A stretch of 64,000 nt of DNA. Source: Camarhynchus parvulus (lineage: Eukaryota; Chordata; Aves; Passeriformes; Thraupidae). The stretch is from NCBI RefSeq assembly GCF_901933205.1, contig NC_044576.1:6047024-6111023 (forward strand), given 5' to 3'. The position numbers and the translations under genes were made by a program. Of the stretch, positions 1 through 12,953 are shown one piece after another. The notes below the pieces were generated by a model. It was not told the origin of the DNA. It saw nothing but the letters and a program-made list of their open reading frames with translations, and made no database searches. The number at the start of each line of letters is the position of its first letter. Position 1 is the first letter of the stretch.

Positions 1-2275
1 ATAGGAAGTAGTGTTACTTTTCCATTGGAAATCTTTATAGCAAATTTAACAATTCTATTAGTTTCTGAACATGTATGTCCTTGAAAAAAAAAATGCCATC
101 AGTTCCTCTGAGCCTGATACTCTCCAACTGCAATCCTTTTATGCCATTGCACTGTCCTTTGTAGACAACATTACTCGCTCTGGTTTTATACCAGTATGTC
201 TGGAAATAGCATTAGCTTTTCTACCTCCAGTCAGCATTATTGGGCACTAATCCTCTTTGGCAGTGGGAGCAGCCAGCTTGCTGCCAGCTGCTGGCAGGTC
301 TCTGTGAAGCCCTGGAGTTGGTGTCAGTTTTAGAAGTTGAAAATGCATACAGTGTTCAACAGAGAAGTATCATAAGTTTCTTTAAGATGAGTGAGCACAC
401 TTAACATTTAAGGCAGCTGTTAGGATGGGCCCTTTGTACTCCCATGAGCATTTGGTAGCTGCTAAGAGAGGAAAACAAAAGTGAATCATCTATTTTTACC
501 ATTCTTAGGGCAAATTACTCTGCTAGCATCTCAATATCTCAGTTTGTCTGTAAAATGGACAAATTGCTCATCTGGACACTCCACCACAGAACAATGAAGC
601 TTATCTAATATCCTGCAATGATAATGTAATTGTAGCAACTGCAATAAAAAGGGCTGAAACTGTTCAAAGGAGAAATTGTTATTCTAATTTTGTGACTGGG
701 GAAATGAAACAGAATGGTGATGACCTGTCAGAGGGACCAAGTGGCAGGAGCCAGGTGTCCTGACACTCCCTGCTTCTCTTTTGGGGCATCAGGTGTGCAG
801 TCAGGAGAAGCAGTAGGGACACTGCCATAACACAGGAGTCTTCTTGTACCTCTTGAAGTACTGTGGCTCTGTAAGCAGCCCATGTCTGTAGGATATTGGC
901 TTGCCTGTGTGCCAGGAGCAGCTCCTGCAGAGCCTCCCTGGGGCTTTGTGGGTGAGATCACCTGAATCTTCCCTGCTGAATCAGGACTGGGTCTGTCTAT
1001 CATAAGAAGAGAAATAGCTGCAATTCTCTCCTCTAGAATCTGATATTAAGATTTTCATAATGCTGTTGCTTATACATGCTTCCACACCTTGTTCTCCTTT
1101 TATCAATACAAATATAATTTTTCTCTCCTTTTAAGCAAAAGGCTAGAATTTCTTTCCATTCTACACAAGCTAAGCCTAGAATACCTGCAGTTAGCTGAAA
1201 CACTACTAACAAAACCTCTACATTTTACAAAGAGTTGGAGGTAAGATGATGTAAAATTCAAATATAAGCATATTAAAGCCAAACTAGCCTTTGGATAGCT
1301 ATGATAATTCTTTCTGTCCCATAAAAGACTGGTAGTTCATACTGTTTTTCATACTTTAGTTGCTGGGATTTCATACCAATTATGGTATTTATTTAAAATA
1401 ACAAGCTATGTGAGTCCATCCAATTTCCAAGAACCCTATTGCCACAGTTCATTACAAGCTATGATTAGTGGCAGGATTACATTGTTAATGTGTGCAGGTA
1501 TTCTGAATATTAGGCCTACCTTTTGTGTGTGGTTCTCCTTTCTGGTTACCTGGGAGTTGTCTGCATATCACCTCAAATCTTTACCAACAAGAAATCTCAC
1601 ACTTGTAAAACAGACATGCTGTTCTGTTATAGTGAATCAATGGCTTTGCTCTCAGTCCTCTTTCTGTGTGTTATTAAAAAGAAAAGATTTTGTACATACT
1701 GCATGAATGTTTTTGCTGATTAAAAGTTTGCATTGGGGTTTGAACTGAATCCTCAGCACAAGAGAGAAGGTAAAAGTTTGCTGACAGCTTGCAATTTTAT
1801 GGCATTGAAGTTGGAAGTGAGAGGGGAAGACATGATGATGGATCTTGGTATCCTTTAGGAGAAGGATTGGGTGATGGACTAGAGTTTGGTCTCCAGAACA
1901 CCGAGTTTTATTTTCTAGTGCAAGCTGGTGTTGGCTTAGACTATGTTCAGATGCTCAGCTGAATTTTTGGCCAACTTCTGATACAGATCTACTGTTCTGA
2001 TTCCTTTGTAACATCCCTGGAATATGACTGAACTTTCCCATTAGCCCATATTTTCATTAAGAAATCATGTATTTAAACAGGGTTTACATCCAAAACTTAT
2101 GGATCCATTTTCAAATCCTACAAGAAGTCAGCAATAGTCAAGTTTGCTGTGGCTCCTTGGAGGTAAAGGACAGCCTATGTGACTCTACAACAGCTGCAGA
2201 GGCCTGTGCTCCTAGAGATTTGGCAGGTTAATTCACATGAGAAACACTTTTGTGTTTTAGGTGCAAGAATTGTAA

Positions 2276-2367
2276 GTCACAGAAGGCTTTTGGTTGTAAG
2301 GACCCTAGAGATCATCTAGTTGCAACACCCCTGCAGGGAGGGCAGGGATACAACCCACTAGATCATG
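2276..2367 (-). mobile_element. CR1 LINE 3'-end fragment
   Basis: Degraded match to the reverse complement of the CR1 3' region, with TCACAGAAGGCTTTTGGTTG, then AGATCATCTAGTTGCAAC and the GGGCAGGGA.AC.ACC...ACTAGATCA core. Orientation is minus. Truncated at its 5' end. Confidence 0.75.
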
Positions 2368-2503
2368 AATATGTAAGTAGGTATATCCAGGCATGAAGTG
2401 GTTACCTTTTCTGCTTAAATGCAATTTTCAGAAACGGATGCACTGCCCCATACAGTCCCTTTGTGGAGCTCTGAAACTCTGGATTGGGTGTATGGTAGCA
2501 GGG

Positions 2504-3578
2504 TGTTGTGGTTTGACACTGGCCCAATGCCAGGTCCCCATTAGAGTCACTCACTCATCCTCCACTGCCACAGCTGGGCAGAGGAGAGGGAAAAAAAATA
2601 ACAAACACTTCATGAGTGAGATAAGGACCAGGAGAAAATACTTCAACGGCAAAACAGGCGCAACTTAAGTTGCAAAGTGAATTTCATTGCTAACAGAATC
2701 AGAGGGGGATAATGAGAAGTAAAATAAGCCCTTAAAACACCTTTCCCCCCCAGTCCCTTCCTCCTTCCCACCGACAGCACAGGAGGCAGGTGTGGGGTTT
2801 CGGTCAGTTCATCACCGAGATTTTCTTCCACTGCTCAGGGAGAGGAGTCCTTCCCCTGTGAGACCCTGGGGTCCCTCCCATGGAGACAGTTCTCAGTGAA
2901 CTTCTCCAGCGTGGATCCACTCTCACAAGCAGCAGTTCTCCCAACACTGCTGCAATGTGTGTCCCACCCACGGGCAGACAGCGCCCCCAAACCTGCTGTG
3001 GCGTGGGTCACTCTCCCATGGGGTGCAGCTCTCCAAGGACAGGCTGCTCCAGCCGGGGAGCAGGGGCCTCTCTCTCCACCAGGTCTCCCGCTGGATCACA
3101 GCCTCCTCCAGGCATCCATCTGCTCCTGCATGGCCACCTCCCCCATGGGCTGTGGGTGGATCTCTGCATCCCCCGTGGATCCCCATGGGCTGCAGGGGCG
3201 CAGCTGCTTCACCATGGGCATCACCATGGCCTGCAGAGGAATCTTGGCTCTGACACCTGGAGCACCTCCTCCCCCTCCTTCTCCACTGACCTTGGTGTCT
3301 CCATGTTGTTTCCCTCACATGTTCTCACCTCCGCCTCTTCTCTGACTAAAAGAAAAACTGTATGACTTTGTTTTGGTTTTTTCTTAAATATGTCATCACA
3401 GAGGTGTTACCATCATTTGTAATTGGCCCAGCTTTGGCCAGCAGCCTGTCCATCTTCAGAGCCATCAAGGATAAGGATTAGCTCTGCTGGACATGGTGGA
3501 AGCTTCCGGCAGCTTCTCACAGGAGCCACCTCTGTGGCCCCCCTGCTACTGAAAACCAGGCTGTGCAAAACCAACACA
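2504..3578. mobile_element. Solo LTR of an endogenous retrovirus (ERVL/ERVK-like avian family)
   Basis: A 1,075-bp element that begins TGTTGTGG and ends CCAACACA, with inverted TGTTG/CAACA ends, flanked on both sides by CAGGG (2499-2503 and 3579-3583), a perfect 5-bp target duplication. The interior has the repeated 'tgctccagc/cacggg' style motifs I associate with a passerine LTR family. No second LTR or gag/pol/env is adjacent, so it is a solo LTR left by recombination. Open frames inside it (e.g. 2880-3365) are not genes. A 5-bp duplication favours an ERVL-like integrase; exact family needs a repeat-library search. Confidence 0.88.
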
Positions 3579-6500
3579 CAGGGAGAGCAGCATTTGCCAC
3601 ACTTGTAAGACAGCACTCAAATGACAGGTTGGAGCTGTATCTGTCACCAGAATTTATCTGCAATGGAAACCTAATGCAGATAATCTAAACAGGACACTTG
3701 CAGAAGATTTTTAGTCCCTATATTGCTGCAAGGTTGAGACAGTTTCAGTTCAAAAGAAAAGCCCTCATTCTGAGCCCTGTATTAACATATTTTTCATTTC
3801 TTTCTTTCCAAGTTGACCAAACTGAAAGCAATCTGCCTCAAATTTCAGAGTCAAGATTTTGTGCCAATATTAGCTATAAAGTGGGTCAACTATTCAAAGC
3901 TGGTAATTTATGTGAATATGGGATTTGTACCAATTTGTTGTTATCTAAAATGACTAATGTTTCATAAAAACAAATTTCTGCTTGTGGATTGCTCTGAGAG
4001 TGGCAAATACAGTTTTTCTACCAGTGTGTCACCCACTACTCGTGGGTGACTGGTGAATTCAGCCAGGCAGGCCTGTCTCCCTCCTTGGGCACTGGTGGTT
4101 GAGGTGCAGAAAGGCATGGTTGCCCTTGAAACAATCAAAAAAAAGAATTGGAGTAATTTCTGGAGTGAAAGAGGAGCTATGCCAGATGGACTGAAATATT
4201 TTTTTTAGGTCATCTGATGTTAAGGGGAAAAAACCCCTTTATAAAATGTGTTTGGAACCATAAAGTCCCCCAAGACCTTCCTCAGGGCAGGAGACAGTTG
4301 ACTGTCAGGTTTGTGTATGTTGAACTCATCAGTGTAATAGTGAGATGTCCAATGGGTCCATTGAATTCAGTGTTAACACCTCTCCTAGGTGAGCTTTACC
4401 ATGGATTTGGTCATTTTGTATCCCCCCCCGGGGCCCACCAGGCATGGGAGTGCAGGGAACATCCCCTGCCCTGGTTCTCACTCCTGTGTGATCTGAATGC
4501 TCTCTCTTTTCCCATGGCTTTCCACCCTGGCAGCAAAGCCCCTTGCTGCAGGGCAGGCTGTGGGATGAAGGCATCTCCCTGTGGGTGGGTGGGTCCTTGT
4601 GAGCCCCCTGTTCAGGGGCACCTGGACTGGCTGGGGTGGATTCAGTAGGTTCTGACACGTGGGCTGTGGCAGAGCAGCAAGGAGCAGATTGGTGCACACT
4701 AAAAGCAAAGGACCTTTTGGCACGCAGTCATTAGCTGCTGCTGAGCGCATTAGTCATCTTCTGTCTTTCAGAAAGTCATCATTTTATAACAGAAAATTGC
4801 TATTTTGTTTCAAGTAGACTTAATTTCTATAATAGGAATAAAGCCTCTTAATTAGAGTTATGAAGAAGCGGAGTACCACGTGCTTAATAGGAAGGGCAGT
4901 AGCTGCTGAACCGGGGAGGGGATGGGCTGAGGAAGGGACGGTGGGGCTGCTGTGGCATCGTGCAGGGTATGGCCCTGCACCACGGGGGCTGCCGGGGTGG
5001 CCCGCAGCCGGGGCTTGTGGGCGGAGAGCTCCTGTCCGGTGCCCCCGGGACAGCGCTGGAGGGGCGCGCTTGGCCCCTCCTGCCAGCAAGGCTTTTGTGT
5101 CCTTGTGTGTGCTGAAATCCCTGCACTGAACAGCCTGCCCGGCACCTCTGCCTTCAGCCACTGCTCCGAAAACCCCGCTTTTTTTGCCAGGGAACTGGGC
5201 TGGATTGTGTCAGAAAAACAAATTTTAGTCTATCAGAAAAACAAATTTGATCATTTATTGTTCAGTGAGTGTGATTTTGAAATTGGTTTGACTACTGATG
5301 CTACTTTCGTTGCTAGCGTCCCATTGCAAGTGAGCACCTGTAGCACGTCATTTCTTGGTCTCCTCTTCGTTCACCATTGCCAGATAATTAAATGACGCTT
5401 CCACCTATTTAGTCAAGTCTTGTAATTAACCTGTACCTTAGGCTGATGTTAGATGGAGCGGCCTATCTCTGGTAGGAGCAGGGCGTGTTGCAGTGGAATA
5501 CACACTGCCCCCGAGGCGGACGGGAATAGCGAGGGCGTGTGAGCCGCCCCGCTGGGGCGAGAGAGGGGCTGAGAGCTTCCTGCACACATTCATTGTCAGC
5601 CATCACCACCTAGCGGCAAAAAGTCTGGATTCATCTGCCAGTTTACGTGTCTGTTGCAAAGCTGTTTTTGCCTAAACCTGAATTTTCAAAAAGGGTACTC
5701 ATTTGCTGGTCTTATCCTGGACTCACACCAGCTTTTCTAACTATAGCTTTTATAAGTATGCAAGATTTTATTCTGTGCAGAGAATCACTTCTGCCCACTG
5801 CAAACTGACATCTAAGCTGACTCATACTTGTTGTCTCCTGGACACCTCAAGTGTGTACACAGTGAAAATAGAAGTGTTTGATTTATGTTTTGCTCAGGAA
5901 GTGAACTGGCCATTGACATCACCCAGACTCACATACTCAGATTCACAGCACCAATCCTGAAATCCATGGAGATTGGCATCTGTGGTGTAGGTTTTCATCT
6001 GCTTACATCAAAGGAATAGAAACCCCTGTCCCCAAAATAAGAGATAATCTGGTTCTTCTAAGTCCTTTAGTGGTATACCCTAGAAAACGCAAGGGTGATA
6101 CTCTGTGGTATTGAGGTGGGAAGGGCACCTCCCTTTCCTCATTAAAAAGTGGTTAGCAAAACTAAGAATTTACTGAAGGCCACTAAAAGAATAAATGGGA
6201 ATAGAAACTATATAGCCATCCTGGTCCTTTCTTGGCACAGGCTATGTCTGTTTCAACTGTCTCGGTTGCATCTTCATTTTCATTCTACCCACCCATGCTT
6301 CTGCAATCTTAAACCTATGTCTGTCCCCTGGCAAATGTTCCTCCTTGTTCACTTGGAGTCAGGATTTTGTCTTCTGCTTGTTGCACTCAGCTGCTCCCTT
6401 GGATGGGAGTCTACAGATGAAATCTGGATAACGTCTGGCAACATTTTCTTTAGAAAGGGACTACAATAAAACTAGTCACCAACAGCTCAGTGTGCTCCCT

Positions 6501-6852
6501 GTGGCAATTAAATAACTGACAATGGAGTTCTGGCTCCTTCATTTAGCTGTAATTATTCTTTTAATTTCATTATTTCCTAATGGTTAAAATGTTTAATGCC
6601 CTTAAGAGGTACGTTGGCAAGGTGTTTGCTGGCAGAGCAGTCTTTCTCTGCCCCATCACTGAACCAGTTGGCTCCCAGCATTGCTGAAATACTCCTCTGC
6701 CTCTGGGGGAACAGAGAAGGGTAGGACGAGCTTGTGTGTGCTCAAGAACTGTCTTTTGAGATGGTCCCTCTGTGCCTTTTAAACCCTGTTTTAAAGGTGC
6801 TGTGTGAAAAAGGATTTTTCAGCTTACCCCCATGCTGTCCATTGTGGAGGGG

Positions 6853-7150
6853 TGGAATGTAAGAAAATAGTGCAGAAGGCAGTCTCACACCTGAGGAGTT
6901 GCAGCTGTACTAATTACCAGAGATTAGCAACGGGCCTGCTCTTAATAGGCCACAGCTGTGTCCAATAAGAAGACCAGTGCTACAAAAGAGAGGGTTAGCT
7001 GGGTGAGGAGAGAGTTGGAATTTGTTGGTTGTGCTGAGAGATGGAGTTTGTTGGCTGTGAAGAAGAAAGAGTCAGTGCTGTGAGGAGCTGCCCATGAGAA
7101 GTCACTGAGAAGGTATGGAGCTTTGCAATAAGATGCCAACAGTCCATTAC
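6853..7150 (+). repeat. Dispersed repeat, copy A (LTR-like or non-autonomous DNA element)
   Basis: Clearly homologous to 35152-35475 on the same strand, sharing CACCTGAGGAGTTGCAGCTG-type blocks (CACCCCTGAGG in copy B), TTAATAGGCCACAGCTGTGT, and GTGAGGAGCTGCCCATGAG. It starts near TGGAATGTAAG and ends near AGTCCATTAC. The ends are degraded and no target duplication is visible. Confidence 0.85.
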
Positions 7151-10100
7151 CCCAAATCTTCCTAGGGTTGGTGGGGAACCTGGGCTGGCTTGGGAAGTGC
7201 ACAGCCACACTGGTAGGCACAGGAGAGTTGTGGCCCTTCTCACAGAAATGGGTTCAGCTCCCATAAATCCCATTTGTTTCACCTGCCATTGCCAGGCTTG
7301 GGTGATCCTACTTCATCTCTTGGTTCCTCAGGCTAAATCCTACCAAAGGCTTCTGCCCGGGGGTGGCCCCAGCATAGCCTGGCATGCACACCGTGGCATT
7401 CAAGCCCTGGCAGCATGCAAAACCAGTGACTTCCACGTGCTCCTCCTAAACAGGTGCCTGCACAAAGCTTGAGAGGCTGGGATAATTAAACCATGCCATA
7501 TTTAGGAGGTCACCTCTATAGCCTGGATCTTAGAGGGGTTGGTAGGCAAGGCAGGCTGACGGAGAAACAATTACAGGCTCTGCTGGGTGCCTTTCTTAGT
7601 GGGAACCTTGTGGGTTTGGGGGGATGCTGCTTCATGATAAAAGACTCCAGTTTTCCCGCCTGCATTTTTTTTTCTTCCCCATGAGAAAAAAATTTAAAAG
7701 TATCTTCAGAGCCTACTATTTCCTGCAAGGAGGAAAATTTTCTGGAAATTTGCTATATGTTCTGTGATGCTGGAAGTGATTTTCAGGGAAAAGTATATAT
7801 GCAACTCCTGGACTAGCTTGTTCGTAGTTTTAATTTGAAGTTTGTTTTGGGGTTTCTCTCTAATAGTGATAGACTATTAATGTAAAGTAAATCAGAGCAA
7901 AATCAGCCTTCTTTTGGTTGTTTTCTTGACCCTCTCCTAGTGTGCACACCTGAGCATGTATGTGTGTTGTTCATATAACCAATATTCAGCCTCCCCTCTC
8001 TTACACAAGCACCCCACTCAGTGCTGGCTGGTGGGAGATAAGAAGTCCCTTCAGGAGCAGCGGTCTGTACTTCAACAAAGGGCAAGACCATGTGTGTAAC
8101 ATTTGTTGTGAAAATCCTTCTGAAGTGTAGGACACTCAGCCAAGGTTACCCTTGTTGTCCAGCTGAGGGGTGATGGGCTGCAGATGTCCTCTCAGATGTC
8201 CCCTCTGACCTTTAGTCAGTCCATGAGGAGGACAGGCACGAGGAGCACGGCTGGCGACAGGCAGCCTTGTCCCGGGCAGCGCAAAGCCGGCAGAACAAGT
8301 GGGAATGTGCCACCTTAGGGCAGCAGCTGCCCACGGGCTGCCACAGAAAGCATTTTGCAAGTGTCTCTGGTGCCATGCAGTGACTTATGAGCAAGCTGAA
8401 GTTCAGGGAGCACACCTGCTGCATGAGACTTCTTTCATGTTAAAGGCACTGAGCTGGTGGAAAGGAGGAGGGAGCTAGGATAGGGAAGTAGACAAAAGAA
8501 TCAGCCAAGTTCTGTAAAGGAAAGCACTGCTGTGGGAGCTGGCTGATAGTAGGGTGAGAATCCAGCAGAACTGCCAGCACCCAGCCAGCTGCCATCAGTC
8601 ACTGAGCAGAGACAGGAGACAGCAAGGACTGGGAGCACACAGAAATCCCTCACTGCTGACAAGCCCCCATGGGCACAGGTTCCCACTGTAAGGCAAGTGT
8701 GTATGGCTTGAACAAATACCGCGAACAGAATTTGGGGAATTTCTTGGAAACCCTAGTGCTAAAGTCTACTACTTTGAAATTAGTAATTGGACTGCAAAAC
8801 GTGTGAAAAGCGTGATTTGAGGACTGAATGTGTCAGGCTGAATCTATGCTGATGTTCTGTAGGTCAAAGCCCCTAAGAAACAGCAGGCAGTAATGAGGCC
8901 CCCATCCTTTCACTCTGCCTTGTATGTGACTCTGGCTTTCCCTCATCTCACACCAGCACACACTAAGTTCCTCCAACCTGTCACATTTATCTTTGAAGGT
9001 GAGTTCTCTAGGAAGTGGAGTATCTCTCTTCCTCTTTCCCTCTCAGCTCAGAAGAGCCTCTTCCATAACATAATAATGAACTCAAAATCTGTTGTATATA
9101 CTTTCCCCCATGATTTTATGAAAAATTCAAGCCAACTTTTACCTGCTTGCAGTACGAGATGCTACGACTGAGACAGTGAGAAAAGCCTGTCAGACCAATG
9201 ACTGCATTTAATTTATGCTGCTTGTTTCTCCTTCTCCTTAGAGATGTACAAATGAAAATTCAAGAGATCAGAATAAAAAAGCATGGCTAGATAGAGGGTG
9301 ACATTAGCAACAAAATGGGAAAAGACATTTTGTTTGTGTTGCCGCAGGATCTATTTTTAAGAGCTTCATGTAGTAAAATCACTTCTGGGATTAATTTTTC
9401 TAAAAAACAATGAAAAATAATGCCCAGGCTCACTGCAGAGAGCCAGAGAGCACTGAATAGTCCACTCCAGCCACTTCAGACAGGATGTATGGAAACAATC
9501 AGCATTAGTCTGAAGTAAGAACAAATAGAGGCAACTATCTGATGACGCAGAATAACGAGAGAGAAGAGCTGGATTTTGCTCAAGTAGCTTGAAAGAGGCA
9601 GTGGCATTGGAAGGATTATTAGGGATGATAGAAGTGATGGTTTGTTTGACCTAGTACCTGCCCTAAATGGTGGCCATCTCTGAATATGAGAATCCCACTG
9701 AATATTTGCAGAAGTCTCCTTGAAAGAAAACGTGTTCAGATCTTCTCTGGGTAAGGGGAGGCTGTTGTTACTACTGAGTCAGAGCTGGGGGGAGGGATCA
9801 GATGTCATTAAGTGCTCTGAAAACATGCTCTCTCTTCAGCTGGCAGGAGTATCTCCAAGTGATTGGGTTTTTCTATGTATAGCTCTAATTAAAGGTCTGT
9901 GTTTCAATTAGTCTCTTGTTTTCCTGGCCTATAATGTCACATGTCTGTCGGAACATTTTGTTTTAAGCAGAAAGCTCACCTGTAAAGGCCCAGCCAGTAC
10001 ATACACTGCTCTGAGATATTATTAGTAATAAATGAGGTGGGATTTTAAAAATTTATATGGGAATGAGGCATCCAGGTCTTAATGAAATTCACTTTGATGT

Positions 10101-10790
10101 CAGCATACAAGCTATCAAGGAGCCTTCAAAGTGTCTCAAAGGGCAAAACAAGCAAAAACTCTGCTTCAAATTGATTTTCAAAGGTGAGTGGTCAACTTTG
10201 TCAGGATATTTTCAGATTTAAAAAATATTTTAAAATTGACATTTCCCAACTTCAGAAGTCCCCACAAACTAAAGCTGGTTACGGTCAGCCTGGTGCAGGT
10301 ACCTATTCTTGTCAAATATTGTCCCTGTTAATGAGACAGGAACCTGGTTCCCCATGGGAAAACTCCTCTTTGCAAGTCTAACCTGATGAAATGATGGCTC
10401 TGCGACTGGTAGTGTGTGAGCAGACATCATTACTGCCATTCCCTGGGAGCCCCTCTGCCCTTAATTTGCCTGACCCTTACCTCCACTCCCCCTGCCTCTG
10501 CTTTGGGCAGCTTATCTGACCCTGTGGGTCACCTCCAGAATGGTTTTCAAGCAGCATACAGTAGGAGAGCAGCAGGTGACACCTGTGAGCTGAGCAGGCA
10601 AGATGGAGCAGCTGTCTGCAGGTTAATTGCTGGGAAGGGTCATAACCTCACTTCACTGCCAGGCTTTATCTGAGGGATAAAACAAAGTCCAAGCTGCTGC
10701 TGCTTGGCTTTTTCTGTGCTGCTTCAGAGGCTTTTGTAAGAAACAATGTATTTGACAAAGTTAAATGACACAGTAACTGAGAAATATATC

Positions 10791-10796
10791 TTTATT
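10791..10796 (-). promoter_or_regulatory. Candidate polyadenylation signal of ZNF365
   Basis: AATAAA on the minus strand, followed within 20-60 nt by CTGTGTC and TTTGTC tracts that could act as the GU/U-rich downstream element. The choice over other nearby hexamers is tentative. Confidence 0.45.
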
Positions 10797-12694
10797 ATTA
10801 GAATGTTTATATTCTAAAAACTTTTATCTGGGATTACAGTACAATCCAATTTCTTTCTAATTAACTAAACTGGCATTTGTTTAGTAAGTAAGTGTAAATT
10901 AGGCTTTGAAAAGTTTAAAAACATGCAACTTCTCTTACTCTTTTCCTCTTCCTCTCCCAAAAGGAAAACTTACAGTCAAGATTTTGGCATGATAAATAAT
11001 AAAATAAACATCTCATTTGGGAACTAGCAGTTGCACTTAACTTTGGTGACTAACAGAGTAGATAGGCATTTAAAAATAAAAATATTCTTTCAGTGTCAAG
11101 TCCTAAAGAAATGAATTAATATATTTTACTTTATTATCTTTCTAATGTTCACCTTTGTCATCTTCAAAGAAGGTCCTTTTTTCAGGTGTGTGGAAGGATA
11201 TGGGAAGTAATAGAAAAAACTGGTTCAATTTTAGCTTGCCTATAAAAGTTGTTGTAACACAATCTGACCCAAGCCCATGCAACACAATGAACAATTCCTT
11301 TTCACCACACACAATGCCTAGCATGAAGCCAAGTGTGGCCTTGTGACATAGTTAAATAAATATTGAAATATCATTACAACCTAAATACCTGAATTGGTTT
11401 TACACTGTGACTTTCTACTGAAACAGTGTTGAGAAACTTTTAAACATATATTTGATTGTTCCATATACACTATTTAAAATAAAAGTGAGGAATAATACTC
11501 TTTCTTCTCTCTGCTACTTTCTAGGAGCTCTGTACACTGACAAATGTATGACATCTGTAGTTATCTGATCCTAGCTGACTGGTCATCTGCTTTAAAAATA
11601 TTGCAACTCAGGTGCTTATTGCAGCAGTAATCATAGTGATACACTGTCTTTTAATACTCAGTTCTGCTTACAGACATAGTTATAAAAAATGAAAAACATT
11701 TTTCACAAATCTTTGTACACATACTGTAAAAATCACCTTCCACATAAACAATTTACATCTGTTATGAGCATTTAAAAAATAAATCACATAGACCTGTGTC
11801 ACCTATCCTTTCTTTTTCTTGAGAAAACAAACCTCATCAGTAACATCATCAGGATGTTTGTATCTGTAAACATGGCATGAGGATTCATGTTACCAAAATA
11901 CTGTACACACAAAAAAGTCATCTTGATAAATAAATTCTCTGATAAATAAGGATCCTTTTAATTGGCACAAACCAGTGTAAACACACACATTTGTGTTCTG
12001 CAGTTATCTCCAACTGCCTTGCACTTGGGTTCTTAGTTCAAAGTCAGTGATCTCTCAGCTCTGTCAAGATTCTTCAGAGATAAAAATGTGAAGGATTTGG
12101 GTTATAATCATGGTTATTTGGGCCTCTCATGCCTGAGACCAAGCACAGACATTGAACACAATGCCATGCAGTACCACACTGCTTTAGCCTGTACTTGCTG
12201 CACCACAGCTGATAACCTGCTGTGGGCATTGGCACTGAAATTCCTCCTCTGGCCCAATTTGGACTGTGCGTGTCAGGGCAGCTCCTGGTCTCCCTGCTGA
12301 GGGACACCTCAGAGGAGCCCAAACTTGTACCAAATAGACAACATGGCTGCTGGCAGGATCAAGTAGTTTGATGTATTTAATAAAAGATGGAAATGTGCTT
12401 ATAGCCAAAAACCCAGGGTAGCAATCTAGTGCTGTAAACAGCCTTCGAGGGACTTTGAGTAGGTCTTTTGCATCTAAGTATGTCTGTTAGTCACTGATCT
12501 CACACCTACCTAAGCTGGAAGATTGAATATTTTGGTGCCGATTAAATGGATTCCTCTGAACTTCAGGAATAACACAGATGGAAAATAATTTACCAGTTGG
12601 TTAGAGCATGCTGCCACTAAAATAATTAAACATACAGCCACAGTACTGCCCAGCAAGATAACTGCAGTCATTTAAAATAAGCTCTATAAATGAC

Positions 12695-12725
12695 TAAATA
12701 AATAAATAAATACATGAATAAATAG
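12695..12725 (-). promoter_or_regulatory. AU-rich element in the ZNF365 3' UTR
   Basis: The minus strand reads TATTTATTTATTTATTTA (12712-12695): four overlapping ATTTA pentamers containing the TTATTTATT nonamer type. A further CTATTTATTC lies just upstream (12725-12716). It starts about 230 nt after the stop codon. This is the arrangement of class II AU-rich elements that recruit TTP/ELAV-type proteins. On the plus strand it is a (TAAA)n microsatellite, so chance origin is possible. Confidence 0.5.
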
Positions 12726-12953
12726 AAAAACCTCCATGTAAACTGAATAAAATGTCACTTCTTTTATAGTGCCCAAAGAGGGAATGGCATAACTAAATAA
12801 TATAAAACTTCCATATGTATATATTTCTATATATTATATCTGATATGTTTTGGCATGGCCAGATGGATAGGAAAAAAGTAGGATGACTAACTCCATTCAA
12901 TATTTGTTGTGTTGAAGCCAAGTTCCTGTGCTGCTGCACACTGCTCACCGTTC

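Larger units (their letters stand above)
1..10769. other. Intergenic region downstream of ZNF365
   Basis: No coding exon recognised. It holds a CR1 fragment (2276-2367), a solo LTR (2504-3578) and a dispersed repeat (6853-7150). The rest is mostly AT-rich unique-looking DNA. In human this interval leads towards ADO and EGR2, so distal enhancers are plausible; a CpG-containing, repeat-free stretch around 5170-5560 is the best candidate by eye. Confidence 0.7.
10770..12953 (-). other. ZNF365: Probable ZNF365 3' UTR
   Basis: From the ZNF365 stop to about 10770 the DNA is AT-rich, shows no coding similarity and no recognised transposon. A canonical AATAAA on the minus strand (TTTATT at 10791-10796) lies at the far edge and is followed by TG/T-rich sequence suitable as a downstream element. 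The UTR would be about 2.2 kb. It carries an AU-rich element at 12695-12725. The 3' end is inferred from sequence only; another AATAAA near 11130 could give a shorter form. Confidence 0.5.

Noticed and set aside
2880..3365. Overlapping open frames of 98-161 codons on both strands
   Set aside because: They lie wholly inside the solo LTR (2504-3578) and arise from its stop-poor GC-rich repeats; no retroviral protein similarity.
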